Numbered from the stretch's first letter, positions 41,772 to 50,238 are shown. The stretch is 53,887 bases of DNA from JAPLDB01 sp038230515 (GCA_038230515.1 JBBRND010000029.1:1-53887), one strand, 5' to 3'. Numbers and translations are program-made. Notes: generated by a model from the sequence alone, not told the origin.

Positions 41772-41801
41772 AAAAAAGCCCTCTACCTTTCGGCAAAGAG
41801 C
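41772..41801 (-). terminator. Terminator of rplS
   Basis: Reading the minus strand: GCTCTTTGCC, GAAA loop, GGTAGAGGGC, then six T. The ten-pair stem has three G-T wobbles. It lies 29 bp past the rplS stop. The flanking 41660-41770 is degenerate AT-rich DNA with nothing recognisable. Confidence 0.8.
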
Positions 41802-41829
41802 TAACCATGAAAAATCAATCTTAAATATT

Positions 41830-42177
41830 TTATGATTTCTTTTCTTCGATGCGGGCTTTCTTACCGCTGATGTTGCGTAGATAGAATATCCGTGCTCTGC
41901 GAACAACACCTCTTTTATCAAGAACAATTTTTTCAATCTTTGGCGACATTAAAGGGAAGATACGTTCAACCCCTACACCGTTAGAAATTTTACGAACGGT
42001 AAAAGTTTGCGATGCGCCAACACCTCTGCGCTGCAACACAACACCTTGATATTGCTGAATGCGCTCTTTCGTTCCTTCAATAATTTTATAGAAAACGGTA
42101 ACGGTGTCTCCTGCTTTAAAAGCCGGAACTTCTTTCTTCTCAACCAGCGTTTCTTCGACTAATTTGATGATATCCAT
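41830..42177 (-). CDS. rplS: 50S ribosomal protein L19
   Basis: Ribosomal protein at the 30S-50S interface. 115 residues, normal length. The conserved core is FKAGDTVTVFYKIIEGTKERIQQYQGVVLQRRGVGASQTFTVRKISNGVGVERIFPLMSPKIEKI (positions about 18-88), then RRARIFYLRNISGKKARI. It has a full-consensus promoter (TTTG-N19-TACATTTG at 42212-42242) and a strong Shine-Dalgarno AGGAGG at 42185-42190, seven bases before the ATG, which is rare in Bacteroidota. trmD lies just upstream on the same strand. Confidence 0.98.
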   Translation of the reverse strand: MDIIKLVEETLVEKKEVPAFKAGDTVTVFYKIIEGTKERIQQYQGVVLQRRGVGASQTFTVRKISNGVGVERIFPLMSPKIEKIVLDKRGVVRRARIFYLRNISGKKARIEEKKS

Positions 42178-42184
42178 GGGTTTT

Positions 42185-42190
42185 CCTCCT
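42185..42190 (-). promoter_or_regulatory. Strong Shine-Dalgarno of rplS
   Basis: AGGAGG on the minus strand, seven bases before the start codon. Most genes in this window show no such motif, in keeping with the phylum. Confidence 0.75.
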
Positions 42191-42211
42191 AGGTTTTTGT
42201 AATTGGGGGTG

Positions 42212-42242
42212 CAAATGTAATATTTTCTTTAAAGCCACCAAA
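42212..42242 (-). promoter_or_regulatory. Consensus promoter of rplS
   Basis: On the minus strand TTTG (42239-42242), exactly 19 bp, TACATTTG (42212-42219): a full match to the Bacteroidota primary-sigma consensus. The leader is about 30 nt. It separates rplS from trmD upstream. Confidence 0.85.
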
Positions 42243-42280
42243 TGGGATATTAAGTTAATTAGCTCAATCAGCTTAATCGA

Positions 42281-42958
42281 CTATTCGCGCAGCAGATCAG
42301 GTCTTCTTTCTCGTGTTCGCTGAACGGATTGCTCATGCCGCCACTTTTCAATCTCGGCAGTGTTTCCGCTGAGAAGAATGTCGGGAATTTTTAGTTCTCT
42401 GAATTCAGCCGGGCGCGTGTAAACGGGTGGAGCAAGAAGATTGTCCTGAAAAGAATCGGAGAGTGCAGAGGTTTCATCATTCAGCACACCCGGAAGTAAG
42501 CGCACGATAGCATCCACAAAAACAGAAGCAGCAAGTTCGCCACCACTCAGAACATAATTTCCGATTGAAATTTCTTTCGTGATAAAATGTTGTCGGATGC
42601 GTTCGTCAATTCCTTTGTAGTGTCCGCAAAGAATGATGATGTTGTTGAGAAGAGAATATTTATTTGCAATCGGCTGGTCGAGCAACACACCATCGGGACT
42701 CATGTAAATAATTTCATCGTAACTGCGCTCTGATTTCAATTGCTCCAAACACAGCACAATAGGTTCAATCATCATCACCATTCCCGCGCCTCCACCGAAA
42801 GCATAATCGTCCACGCTCTTGTGTTTGGTTGTTGCAAAGTCGCGTATGTTGTGAATGTGAATTTCCACCAATCCCTTTTCCCGCGCACGCTTCATGATGG
42901 AGTGGGAGAAGGGGCTGTAAAGAAGATTGGGAACAACGGTCAGTATATCAATGCGCAT
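42281..42958 (-). CDS. trmD: tRNA (guanine-N1-)-methyltransferase TrmD
   Basis: TrmD puts the N1-methyl group on G37 of tRNAs to prevent +1 frameshifting. 225 residues. The SPOUT knot is visible as MIEPIVLCLEQL, IIYMSPDGVLLDQ, IIILCGHYKGIDERI and YVLSGGELAASVFVDAIVRLLPGVL. The conserved GAGMVMM and AIVRL-PGVL-NDETSALSDSF elements are typical. It lies 103 bp upstream of rplS, the same order as in many bacteria (trmD-rplS), but rplS has its own promoter here. Confidence 0.97.
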   Translation of the reverse strand: MRIDILTVVPNLLYSPFSHSIMKRAREKGLVEIHIHNIRDFATTKHKSVDDYAFGGGAGMVMMIEPIVLCLEQLKSERSYDEIIYMSPDGVLLDQPIANKYSLLNNIIILCGHYKGIDERIRQHFITKEISIGNYVLSGGELAASVFVDAIVRLLPGVLNDETSALSDSFQDNLLAPPVYTRPAEFRELKIPDILLSGNTAEIEKWRHEQSVQRTRERRPDLLRE

Positions 42959-42990
42959 GGTGCGAAATTACAAATTGGTTTTTCCAAATT

Positions 42991-43035
42991 AACTCAATCA
43001 ACTTAATTAACCGAGTTAACTTAGTTGATTGAGTT
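42991..43035. repeat. Inverted repeat between trmD and the GNAT gene
   Basis: AACTCAATCAACT (42991-43003) and its complement AGTTGATTGAGTT (43023-43035) with a 19-nt loop. A near-copy of the left arm (TTAGCTCAATCAGCTTAAT) sits on the other side of trmD at about 42258. It has no T-run of its own, so it is not a plain terminator. Confidence 0.6.
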
Positions 43036-43063
43036 TATTATGTTGATTAAGGGAACAACCGCA

Positions 43064-43510
43064 TCATTCATTTAAAAGTTTCTCCATCCTGTAATGCTGA
43101 ATCACCCCAAACAATAAGTAAGATTCACCTACCATTTTGTATCCGCAGCGTTCGTAAAATTTCACAGCGTTTATTCTTGCATCAAGAGAAATCGTTTTCA
43201 GTTGCAGTTGCGTTGCTTTATCTTCAATGAAATGAATTATTTTTTTTCCAAATCCTTTTCCTTGCATGCCATCGCGCACAGCCATCGAACGTATTTGTCC
43301 TTCTTCTTTTGAATTTAGTTGCAACCGACCACAAGCCATAGCTTCCTTGTTTTCATCAAGCATCAATACATGAATGCTTTTATCTTCCCATTCATCTTTG
43401 GTAGATTTCACGGGTTGATTCCACGGCTTGCGAAGAATTTCATATCGAAGATTGTAATACTTTTCGAACTCCGCTTCTGACTTTGGTTCTATAATACTGA
43501 ATGACCTCAT
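43064..43510 (-). CDS. GNAT-family N-acetyltransferase
   Basis: 148 residues. The acetyl-CoA loop is RDGMQGKGFGKKIIHFIEDKA (split near 77-97), with preceding strand GQIRSMAVRD and following strand TISLDARINAVKFYERCGYKMVG. The N-terminal NLRYEILRKPWNQP resembles the ElaA/YjcF-like subgroup. The acceptor is unknown. It is a single gene 105 bp upstream of trmD, same strand. Confidence 0.92.
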   Translation of the reverse strand: MRSFSIIEPKSEAEFEKYYNLRYEILRKPWNQPVKSTKDEWEDKSIHVLMLDENKEAMACGRLQLNSKEEGQIRSMAVRDGMQGKGFGKKIIHFIEDKATQLQLKTISLDARINAVKFYERCGYKMVGESYLLFGVIQHYRMEKLLNE

Positions 43511-43593
43511 CGAATAACTAATCTTTTTTGAATATGAGAATTATAAATGTTGGTTGTTCGGAATAACGATTAACAAATAGCGAAGAACTTTTT

Positions 43594-44988
43594 TCATCGT
43601 CCCATTTCCAAATTTATATTTTCATCTCCTGTTTTGTAAGGCATGTAAGTCACAATAAACTGAAACATTTCATCGGTTGTACGCATGCTTCCTTCGCGCT
43701 CCGCAACCACTTGCGGAGGGTTAAATGGATTGAGAGGATTATTTTCTGTGTTGTCGTAAACTCCTTCCGCATAAATCGCAGTTCCTTTTTCGAGCTTGAG
43801 AATTTTTTTGAAGGTGTAGAAGTATTGCCAACGAAAATCCCACTTCGGAATTTTGATCAGATGAATGGTATCACCGTTTGGTTTTATTGCATAAGCAAGA
43901 AAAGATTTTCCGAGCAGGTGCATGTGAGGATTAATAGTGAGCAAAGATAAATCCTGCGGAAGCGTGTACTGTGTTTTAAATGTCTGCACGGTATTTGGCT
44001 GAACAATTAGCGGAGGTTCAATTTTGGAAATACCCGAAGTGCCGAGAATAAATTCTGATGTCGGTCGTTTCGGAGCATGAGCGCTGAAGAACACATTGAA
44101 GATAGTTGAATCAGCTGCATCAACCGGTGAAGGTCCGTAGTGAATGTTATCAAGCAGAAGAATGGATTTTCGCCTTATGCGATAGCCGCCAATGTCATCA
44201 GGATAAAAAGATGTTTCCACTCCCGGAAGATAATTGGTAACGGAAGGAGTGAGTAGGGGATAGGTTCCATTATCATTCGGCAGCGAAAGGTTCTCAAATG
44301 CTTCGCGCTTATTCATCAGTTCCGTGTTGACGGAAGTCTCTCCGCTTGTTAAATCTTTTTTTGCTTGGTAATCATATTGGACAAGGTGTGCGTTGATGTG
44401 ATGAACAAGTTTTTTATTTCCCGGAATTATTTCAATCGTGCGAATGAAAGTGTCTTGAGGAATTTCAAAAGGAATTTTCATCATCATAAAATGATCTTTG
44501 TTATTTCCTTCAATGAAAAAAGATTTGTTCATGTGCAGAACGAGATCAGGTTTTCCGAAAAAACTTTCTCCCGGAAATTTTGGAGGCGCAGGAAACTTTG
44601 TTGAATCACCAAGTGGAGCATCCTCCTCAACCCATTCTTTGATAAGATTTATTTCTTTATCACTCAAAACTTTTTCATCTCTGAAATGAGAGTATCCGGG
44701 ATCAGCAGGCCAGGGCGGCATAAAGCGCGAGCGGGTAACAAGTTCAATACTTTTCGCTCTCCGTTTTGCGTCATCGTAAGTAAGCAGATCAAATGTTCCC
44801 GCAGAACCCGGACGGTGGCAGGGAGTACAATGTGTGTAAATGATCTTTGCAATATTTTCAGAATAAGTGATCTGTTTTTTTTCGGTGCAAGAAGAAATGA
44901 AAAAATTTAGAAGAGCGATTATAGATTGCAGAATGAAAACCTGCAATGTGGTTTTCCAATTTCCAATTTCCAATTTCCGCATTCGCAT
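43594..44988 (-). CDS. Lipoprotein with c-type heme site and copper monooxygenase-like (PHM) domain
   Basis: 464 residues from the ATG at 44988. The lipobox is ISSC (lipidated C34). A c-type heme motif CTPCH (C54, C57, H58) with a Met-containing MPPW later marks a small cytochrome domain. The remainder resembles the copper type II ascorbate-dependent monooxygenase fold: HHINAH (H196, H197, H201), NPHMH (H355, H357), and DEMFQF with M440 as the candidate third ligand of the oxygen-binding copper. The product is probably outer-membrane or periplasmic. It begins two bases after the stop of the redoxin gene. A 7-bp tandem repeat lies in the first codons. Confidence 0.82.
   Translation of the reverse strand: MRMRKLEIGNWKTTLQVFILQSIIALLNFFISSCTEKKQITYSENIAKIIYTHCTPCHRPGSAGTFDLLTYDDAKRRAKSIELVTRSRFMPPWPADPGYSHFRDEKVLSDKEINLIKEWVEEDAPLGDSTKFPAPPKFPGESFFGKPDLVLHMNKSFFIEGNNKDHFMMMKIPFEIPQDTFIRTIEIIPGNKKLVHHINAHLVQYDYQAKKDLTSGETSVNTELMNKREAFENLSLPNDNGTYPLLTPSVTNYLPGVETSFYPDDIGGYRIRRKSILLLDNIHYGPSPVDAADSTIFNVFFSAHAPKRPTSEFILGTSGISKIEPPLIVQPNTVQTFKTQYTLPQDLSLLTINPHMHLLGKSFLAYAIKPNGDTIHLIKIPKWDFRWQYFYTFKKILKLEKGTAIYAEGVYDNTENNPLNPFNPPQVVAEREGSMRTTDEMFQFIVTYMPYKTGDENINLEMGR
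44953..44979. repeat. Heptanucleotide repeat (TTTCCAA) in the 5' coding end
   Basis: Three full TTTCCAA units start at 44953, 44960 and 44967, followed by a partial TTTCC. They encode residues about 4-12 of the cytochrome/monooxygenase lipoprotein. Seven is not divisible by three, so gain or loss of a unit would shift the frame. Confidence 0.8.
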
Positions 44989-44990
44989 AC

Positions 44991-45560
44991 TCAATCAATC
45001 AAACAACCCACTGGCTGCGTTTTGTTTACTAAGATTTTTTTATGCATGACAATTGCTTCAAGTGCATCACTCAGTTCATGATGCGTGATGACGGTTCTCT
45101 TTTTTCCGACTGCATACATCCAGTCGTCAATGCGGCCGCTATAAAGCAGAACCGTAGATTCGTTGATTGCAAAAACGGATGGTACAACGTGCCCGTCAAA
45201 AGCAGTGAGGAGCTCTTTGTTGCAATCAATCAGCAACGGAAAATTTATTTTGTATTCTGTTTTGAACTTTTCTATTTCAGCCGCTTTCACGAAAGGAGGA
45301 AACACTCCGTAAAACTGTACTCCGTTTTGCCTGTACTGTTTTGCAAGATTCCGGAGTGTAAGAGAGTAGTTTTGACATGCGGGACAATCTGGGAGCATGA
45401 AAACAAAAACCGATGTTGTGTTCTTACGGGTTTCGTACATCCTGAAAATTTTACCATCAGTCGTTTTCAGTGTTGAGCTAGCAATTTCTTCAGGTCTCAC
45501 TTTTTTTTGAGCGAATGATTTTATACTGAAAAGAAGAATCAGGAAAATGATTTTTTTCAT
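44991..45560 (-). CDS. Secreted thioredoxin-like (redoxin) protein
   Basis: 189 residues with a signal peptide (1-18, SFAQ). The thioredoxin fold has LPDCPACQNYS with the redox pair C59 and C62. cis-Pro is in VVPSVFAI, and YSGRIDDW completes the sheet. The C-terminal part ends PVGCLID with an extra cysteine (C186), a tail I associate with redoxins encoded next to copper monooxygenase-like cytochromes. It is two bases from the PHM/cytochrome gene; a shared role, such as delivering electrons or copper to it, is inference. Confidence 0.88.
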   Translation of the reverse strand: MKKIIFLILLFSIKSFAQKKVRPEEIASSTLKTTDGKIFRMYETRKNTTSVFVFMLPDCPACQNYSLTLRNLAKQYRQNGVQFYGVFPPFVKAAEIEKFKTEYKINFPLLIDCNKELLTAFDGHVVPSVFAINESTVLLYSGRIDDWMYAVGKKRTVITHHELSDALEAIVMHKKILVNKTQPVGCLID

Positions 45561-45587
45561 TACTGCAAAGGTAGTGAGCAGGATGAA

Positions 45588-46958
45588 TCAGTACGAAATG
45601 ATTTTGCTTGTGTGTGCGTTGTGCAGATGCCGGTGAATGATGCGATGCGCATCGCGGTTGTCAGAATATTTCTGAATAAAAAACTTCAGTTGCTCAGGAT
45701 TGGTGACTGCAAAATCACTGTCCATATAACCGAAGCCGATGTAGCGACCTTGTTCAACAGCCACCACCGATTGTTCATTCCTGTTTCTGCCTTCTCCCAC
45801 AATAAAAAAGTTTTGATTTTCGAAGCGCCACTTGCGCATGAGTTGAATGACGCGCTTGTTGTAATCTTCGGGATGTTCTTTCCCGACACATGCACCCTTA
45901 CATTGATTCACGCTAAAACGAAAACAGGCGTGCTTAATGTCGTACAAGCCGCAAAGTTTCTGACAGAGATTGTATTTGTCAACCTGTGCATTCAGTATTT
46001 CTGATGCTTCATCAAAGTTGCGTGCTGTCATGAGCGGTTCGTCTTCCTGCGATTTTATGCGCGCTGCTTTCAAGGTAATGTATCCGTCTTCATTTACTGA
46101 TTTGAAAATTCCCCATTGATAAAATGCATCACGCAATGCGCGGTTGTATCGCGGCTTGTGTTTTTTTACTTCATCTGACTCAAGAAGGAGTGCGATGAGT
46201 TCGCTGCCGGTGGCCTGAAACGTAATGCCTGCGATTTCGGTTTTCATCCTCAGTGTTTTTGAATTTTCTTTTTCTGCAAAATGGCTGAGTGCGCGCTTGC
46301 GGATGTTGTTGCTCTTGCCGATGTAAATGATGTCGCCCTTCTCATTGTGAAAATAATATACGCCTTTTTCTTCGGGCAGTTTGTTCACGTCTTCCCTACT
46401 GAGATTTGGCGGCAGTTTCATGAGCGAAGCATCGTTGCCGATACTCTTCTCAATAATATTACTGTGATTTTTCGCAAGTAGCAGATCAAAAAGTTTTGCT
46501 GTGGCAAGTGCATCTCCCGCAGCGCGGTGACGCGCTTCATTCGCAATTCCGAGTTGCTGACACAACGTGCCGAGTGAATAAGAACGGAAACCGGGAATGA
46601 GTTTGCGCGCGAGTTTTACGGTGCACAACAAACTGCGATTGTAATTGTAGCCAAGCGATTTGAATTCTTCACGGATGAAACCGTAATCGAAGTGTGCATT
46701 GTGTGCAACAATGGTTTTGCCTTCGGTGAGCTGAACGATTTCTTTTGCGACTTCAAAAAAGGAAGGAGCATCGGCAAGCATTTCGTTGGTGATGCCGGTT
46801 AGTTGTGTGATGAATGGCGGAAGGTATTTGCCGGGATTGATGAGTGTGGAATATTCGTGCACCACTTTTTCTCCATCGTGAATGAAGATGGCGATCTCTG
46901 TTATTTTTTCGAAGCGCGCATTGCCTCCGGTAGTTTCTATGTCAATGATGGCGTACAA
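45588..46958 (-). CDS. DEDDh exonuclease fused to GIY-YIG endonuclease (Cho/UvrC-like)
   Basis: 456 residues. The N-terminal exonuclease is of the DnaQ type: D6 and E8 (IDIETTGG), D91 (HNAHFDYG), H144 and D149 (HRAAGD). Then comes a GIY-YIG nuclease (GVYYFHN at 199-205, IIYIGKS at 210-216), as in the N-terminal half of UvrC and in Cho. A cysteine set (C-x7-C-x3-C in CFRFSVNQCKGAC) equals the one in UvrC that holds an iron-sulfur cluster. It lacks the UvrB-binding and RNase H halves of UvrC. Role: probably 3' incision and trimming in excision repair. The start is TTG directly before the IDIET strand. Confidence 0.92.
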   Translation of the reverse strand: MYAIIDIETTGGNARFEKITEIAIFIHDGEKVVHEYSTLINPGKYLPPFITQLTGITNEMLADAPSFFEVAKEIVQLTEGKTIVAHNAHFDYGFIREEFKSLGYNYNRSLLCTVKLARKLIPGFRSYSLGTLCQQLGIANEARHRAAGDALATAKLFDLLLAKNHSNIIEKSIGNDASLMKLPPNLSREDVNKLPEEKGVYYFHNEKGDIIYIGKSNNIRKRALSHFAEKENSKTLRMKTEIAGITFQATGSELIALLLESDEVKKHKPRYNRALRDAFYQWGIFKSVNEDGYITLKAARIKSQEDEPLMTARNFDEASEILNAQVDKYNLCQKLCGLYDIKHACFRFSVNQCKGACVGKEHPEDYNKRVIQLMRKWRFENQNFFIVGEGRNRNEQSVVAVEQGRYIGFGYMDSDFAVTNPEQLKFFIQKYSDNRDAHRIIHRHLHNAHTSKIISY

Positions 46959-47055
46959 GAAGTAGTGAAGTTTTTTAAAATCCTGAACTAAATTAGTAAA
47001 ACAAAAATCAGGTTTGATTTAAAATTTTAATTCTTGTTCACAAAGCTTACAAACA

Positions 47056-47089
47056 AAAAAGCACTCCGAAAAGTAACGAAGTGCTTTTT
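47056..47089 (-). terminator. Terminator of the T9SS propeller gene
   Basis: On the minus strand AAAAAGCACTTCG pairs with CGGAGTGCTTTTT, closing an 8-nt loop, and T-runs follow. It lies 30 bp past the stop of the gene at 47120. Confidence 0.8.
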
Positions 47090-47119
47090 CTCTCTCCATA
47101 GAAGAGTTGAAAGATTTTT

Positions 47120-48487
47120 TTATTCAATAACTACTTTCCCTGTAGCGATGATGCGTTCTTCATCAACTACCGTGTAATAATAAATGCCGGCAGCAAGACC
47201 TTCGCGATCTACACGAAACTCAATTTCATTTTGTGAATGATTGAAGCTGTTGGTTGATGTGTGAGCCATCATCTCCTTTCCGTTTACATCAAGCATTTTT
47301 AATTCGGGCTGCCTAAGCAGATTTTTTGTCTGCACTTTCAGCAACGCTTCTTTGATGATTGGGTTTGGATAAAAAGTGTTAACGATAATGTTGTCTGAAA
47401 TTTCTTCTACATCAACAGTGGTTGCATACCGAGCAACGTAGCTTCCGGGAACGGTGAAATCGCCACCGGCAACCAAGTAACCACTAAAGTAACAAAGTGC
47501 CCGAATCCCATTATTAAAAGCTGGTGTGCCTGCTGTGTCCCATGGAATAGTTTTTGTTCTTTTTGCAAGGTTAGTTGCGGTGTGAATTCCTGTAACACTG
47601 AAAACCCCTCCAGCATAAATGCTTCCAGTTGCCGATGTTCCCCCTCCAACTATACTTGTAAGAAAGCAATTAACCTGATCACTTACTCCAGAAGAAAATG
47701 TATTTACCGCAGTGCCCCAAACTCCACTTGAAAATACACAAACGGTTGAAGAAGGTGTATTAGCAAAGTCGCCACCAATAAAAAGTGAAGGAGAAGTTCC
47801 TGAAGGATAAACAAATGAGGCAAGTGCATACACTCCTGTGCCCGAAGTAAGTCCTCCAGATGGCATATCTAACCATGCAGTGCCGGCAGTATTTAACTTA
47901 TTTATCCAAGGGGCAGAACCTTGTCCGCCAACATACAGTTCATTATTGTATGCTGCAATCGCATAAACGCCAGACAAACAATTTGAAGGACCACCACCAC
48001 CAACCTGTTGCCAAGTATTATTTACAAACTTTCCGATTTTACTTAAGAAGGAACCACCTGATTGATCGAAAGTTCCCCCTACATACAGGGAATTACTCCA
48101 GATATAAAAACACTTTACTTCTGATCCCGCTGTTCCACCTAACCCTGCACTTTCAGTAGCTACCCATGTTGACCCGCTGAGTTTTGCTACATTTCCTTTA
48201 TTACTTCCAGTAATTGTAAAACTTCCTCCCGCGTACAAAGTTCCATTGAAAGAGATAAGTGTATTTACTTTAGGACTGGTGGTTCCCGTCAAACTGCCAA
48301 CTGCAACCCATGAACTTCCGTTCCATTTTTTTACAAGTCCTGTAAAATCGCCTCCGGCATAAAGTTCACCATTATGCACACACAATGCTCTCACTTTGCC
48401 ACCAGGTCCGGTTCCCATTCCGCTCCATTGCGCAAATGAACTCTGAACTAAAAATATTGAAACAATAATAAGTACTAATTTTTTCAT
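47120..48487 (-). CDS. T9SS type A protein with YAGGDF-type propeller repeats
   Basis: 455 residues. The signal peptide ends SFAQ (about 20). The body has repeats of about 50 residues with the core L-Y-(A/V)GG-(D/S/T)F and a following K-WNGSSW strand (GELYAGGDF, GTLYAGGSF, NSLYVGGTF, NELYVGGQ, SLFIGGDF, SIYAGGVF, GYLVAGGDF), so about seven blades; Kelch-like fold is inferred. The last 85 residues are a T9SS type A domain (TFYPNPIIKEALL, MLDVNGKEMM, AAGIYYYTVV, GKVVIE). The product is expected at the cell surface. A TATCATTG box (one mismatch) lies upstream at 48523-48530. Confidence 0.9.
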   Translation of the reverse strand: MKKLVLIIVSIFLVQSSFAQWSGMGTGPGGKVRALCVHNGELYAGGDFTGLVKKWNGSSWVAVGSLTGTTSPKVNTLISFNGTLYAGGSFTITGSNKGNVAKLSGSTWVATESAGLGGTAGSEVKCFYIWSNSLYVGGTFDQSGGSFLSKIGKFVNNTWQQVGGGGPSNCLSGVYAIAAYNNELYVGGQGSAPWINKLNTAGTAWLDMPSGGLTSGTGVYALASFVYPSGTSPSLFIGGDFANTPSSTVCVFSSGVWGTAVNTFSSGVSDQVNCFLTSIVGGGTSATGSIYAGGVFSVTGIHTATNLAKRTKTIPWDTAGTPAFNNGIRALCYFSGYLVAGGDFTVPGSYVARYATTVDVEEISDNIIVNTFYPNPIIKEALLKVQTKNLLRQPELKMLDVNGKEMMAHTSTNSFNHSQNEIEFRVDREGLAAGIYYYTVVDEERIIATGKVVIE

Positions 48488-48734
48488 TTTGATTTTATTT
48501 GGTTTTAAATTTTTGCGGCTGCAATGATAAGAAAATTTTGGGAAGTAAAATTGAAAGGAAGATTTTTTTACTGCTACTCTACAATAAATTTTCCTTTGCT
48601 CAGTTCTGTTTGTCTATCTCTTAGCAATTAAAAATATATGCCTTTCGGCAAATTACTTACATCTGTTTTGAATTGGCGGTAAAGAAAAATAAAATTCAGT
48701 AACTATTTACAGTGTAGAATTTCAGTTTTCAGAT

Positions 48735-50159
48735 TCACTTTTTGTAAACAAAATTAATTGCACTGCATTGACTCATATCTGAGTTTAATGTAATGTAACG
48801 TTTCTGTTTGTTCTCAATAAAAAGCACCTCTGCCGAGTTGGGCGGTATGGTGCCAAGGTTTTCTGCAAAAAGCACCATGAAATTGTTTGTGTTTTCCAAA
48901 AGATGAAGTGTGATTTTCTTTTTCTCCTTCTTTACTCCGTAATTTTTCAAAACCCATTCGCCATTAAAAAAAATAGAGAGCGTATCGCCATCAATAATGT
49001 GATTGTCGAAAATGAAAACGTCAACGTCTTGATTTTTCATTTTAATCGTTTCTGTTTTAATAACCGTACGGTCGCGAACATGGGAAGGAATATTTTTCGG
49101 AAGCATTTTTACATCGGGGTTCACCGGAGCTCTAAGCACTTCCTGAGGTGGTGTACTATTTTTTTTCTCTGAAATTTTTTTGGGAGCATCAGGAAGAATG
49201 ACTGTGTCTACTCGCGTTTTCCAGATTTTGAGCGACAGATCGTTCGATGCTGTGAACAAAGTGGAATCGCCTTCTCCGAATGCATACCCATTTACCGCGC
49301 TTTGATGCCCGATGAGTTCTTGTTCAATTTTTTTGACTGAAGGATTCCAGATACGCACCCAGTTCCCCACGTTGCCTGTTACCATATATTCACCACTGTG
49401 AGAGAACGAAACATTGCTCGGGCTTCCGGCTTTGAACCATTGAATGGCTGCCGGTTCTATTTGACCAAGTGTGAGTTTCCATATCTGAATGGTGCCATCG
49501 CTACTCCAGCTTAACAATCCGCTTCGGGGTAACAGGCAGAGTTTTTCTACCGGTGAGTTTCCGGTGTTAAGCTGCTGAATAATTTGATCGGTACGTGGGT
49601 TAATGACATAGAGGAATTTTCCAAGAGCGAGAATAAGTGCGCTCCGATCTGGCGTAATTACTCCAGCATTGATAGAATCTGTGAAGTCATAAATTTTCAG
49701 CACTTCCTGAGTGAGATCGGATCGGGTTTTGTACAGGCGGTTGTAACCGTTGAAATAAATAAACCCATCAGCCACCGAGAATGCTGCGAACTTCATTCCT
49801 GAATATTCCGGTGCCGAGAGTTGATTGATTATTTTCTTCTGCTCAAAATCATACACACGTATTTCGCCATTTGATGAGGTGGAAATGAGAAGATTGTTAG
49901 TGGTGTTGAAGTCGAAATTATTTGCAGCGTGGGTATGCGCTGATATTTTGCTTTCGATGGTTCCGTTTAGTGCTGATCGGAAGATCATGCTGCCATCTGC
50001 ATTTCCCTGAATGAGAATGGGCTGATCGGGTTTTGAAATCAGCAGAACAGGATTTGAATTGAAGTCGCGAAGTGTTTTGCTGAGTTTGTAAAGTTGTGCA
50101 TTTGCACCTAAGTACAGGAAGAGCAGAAAAGGAAGAATGTAAATTTTACCGCGGCTCAT
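48735..50159 (-). CDS. Secreted WD40-repeat protein with a C-terminal beta domain
   Basis: 474 residues with a signal peptide (1-22, GANAQ). Residues about 25-315 form WD40-type blades (LISTSSNGEIRVYDF, LLSWSSDGTIQIWKL, YMVTGNVGNWVRIWNP, LIGHQSAVNGYAFGEGD, LFTASNDLSLKIWKT). After a Pro-rich linker the last 115 residues form a distinct beta domain (DNHIIDGDTLSIFFNGEWVL, LLENTNNFMVLFAENLGTIPPN). I recall that domain in other secreted Bacteroidota proteins, with no known role. Probably periplasmic or surface scaffold. Single gene. Confidence 0.85.
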   Translation of the reverse strand: MSRGKIYILPFLLFLYLGANAQLYKLSKTLRDFNSNPVLLISKPDQPILIQGNADGSMIFRSALNGTIESKISAHTHAANNFDFNTTNNLLISTSSNGEIRVYDFEQKKIINQLSAPEYSGMKFAAFSVADGFIYFNGYNRLYKTRSDLTQEVLKIYDFTDSINAGVITPDRSALILALGKFLYVINPRTDQIIQQLNTGNSPVEKLCLLPRSGLLSWSSDGTIQIWKLTLGQIEPAAIQWFKAGSPSNVSFSHSGEYMVTGNVGNWVRIWNPSVKKIEQELIGHQSAVNGYAFGEGDSTLFTASNDLSLKIWKTRVDTVILPDAPKKISEKKNSTPPQEVLRAPVNPDVKMLPKNIPSHVRDRTVIKTETIKMKNQDVDVFIFDNHIIDGDTLSIFFNGEWVLKNYGVKKEKKKITLHLLENTNNFMVLFAENLGTIPPNSAEVLFIENKQKRYITLNSDMSQCSAINFVYKK

Positions 50160-50238
50160 TTTTTTTCTCCGCCCGAAAGTAAGGTGCTGTATTGGATGTT
50201 AGCTGAAGTTTAAAGCCGGTTATTAACCGTGTAAAAAT

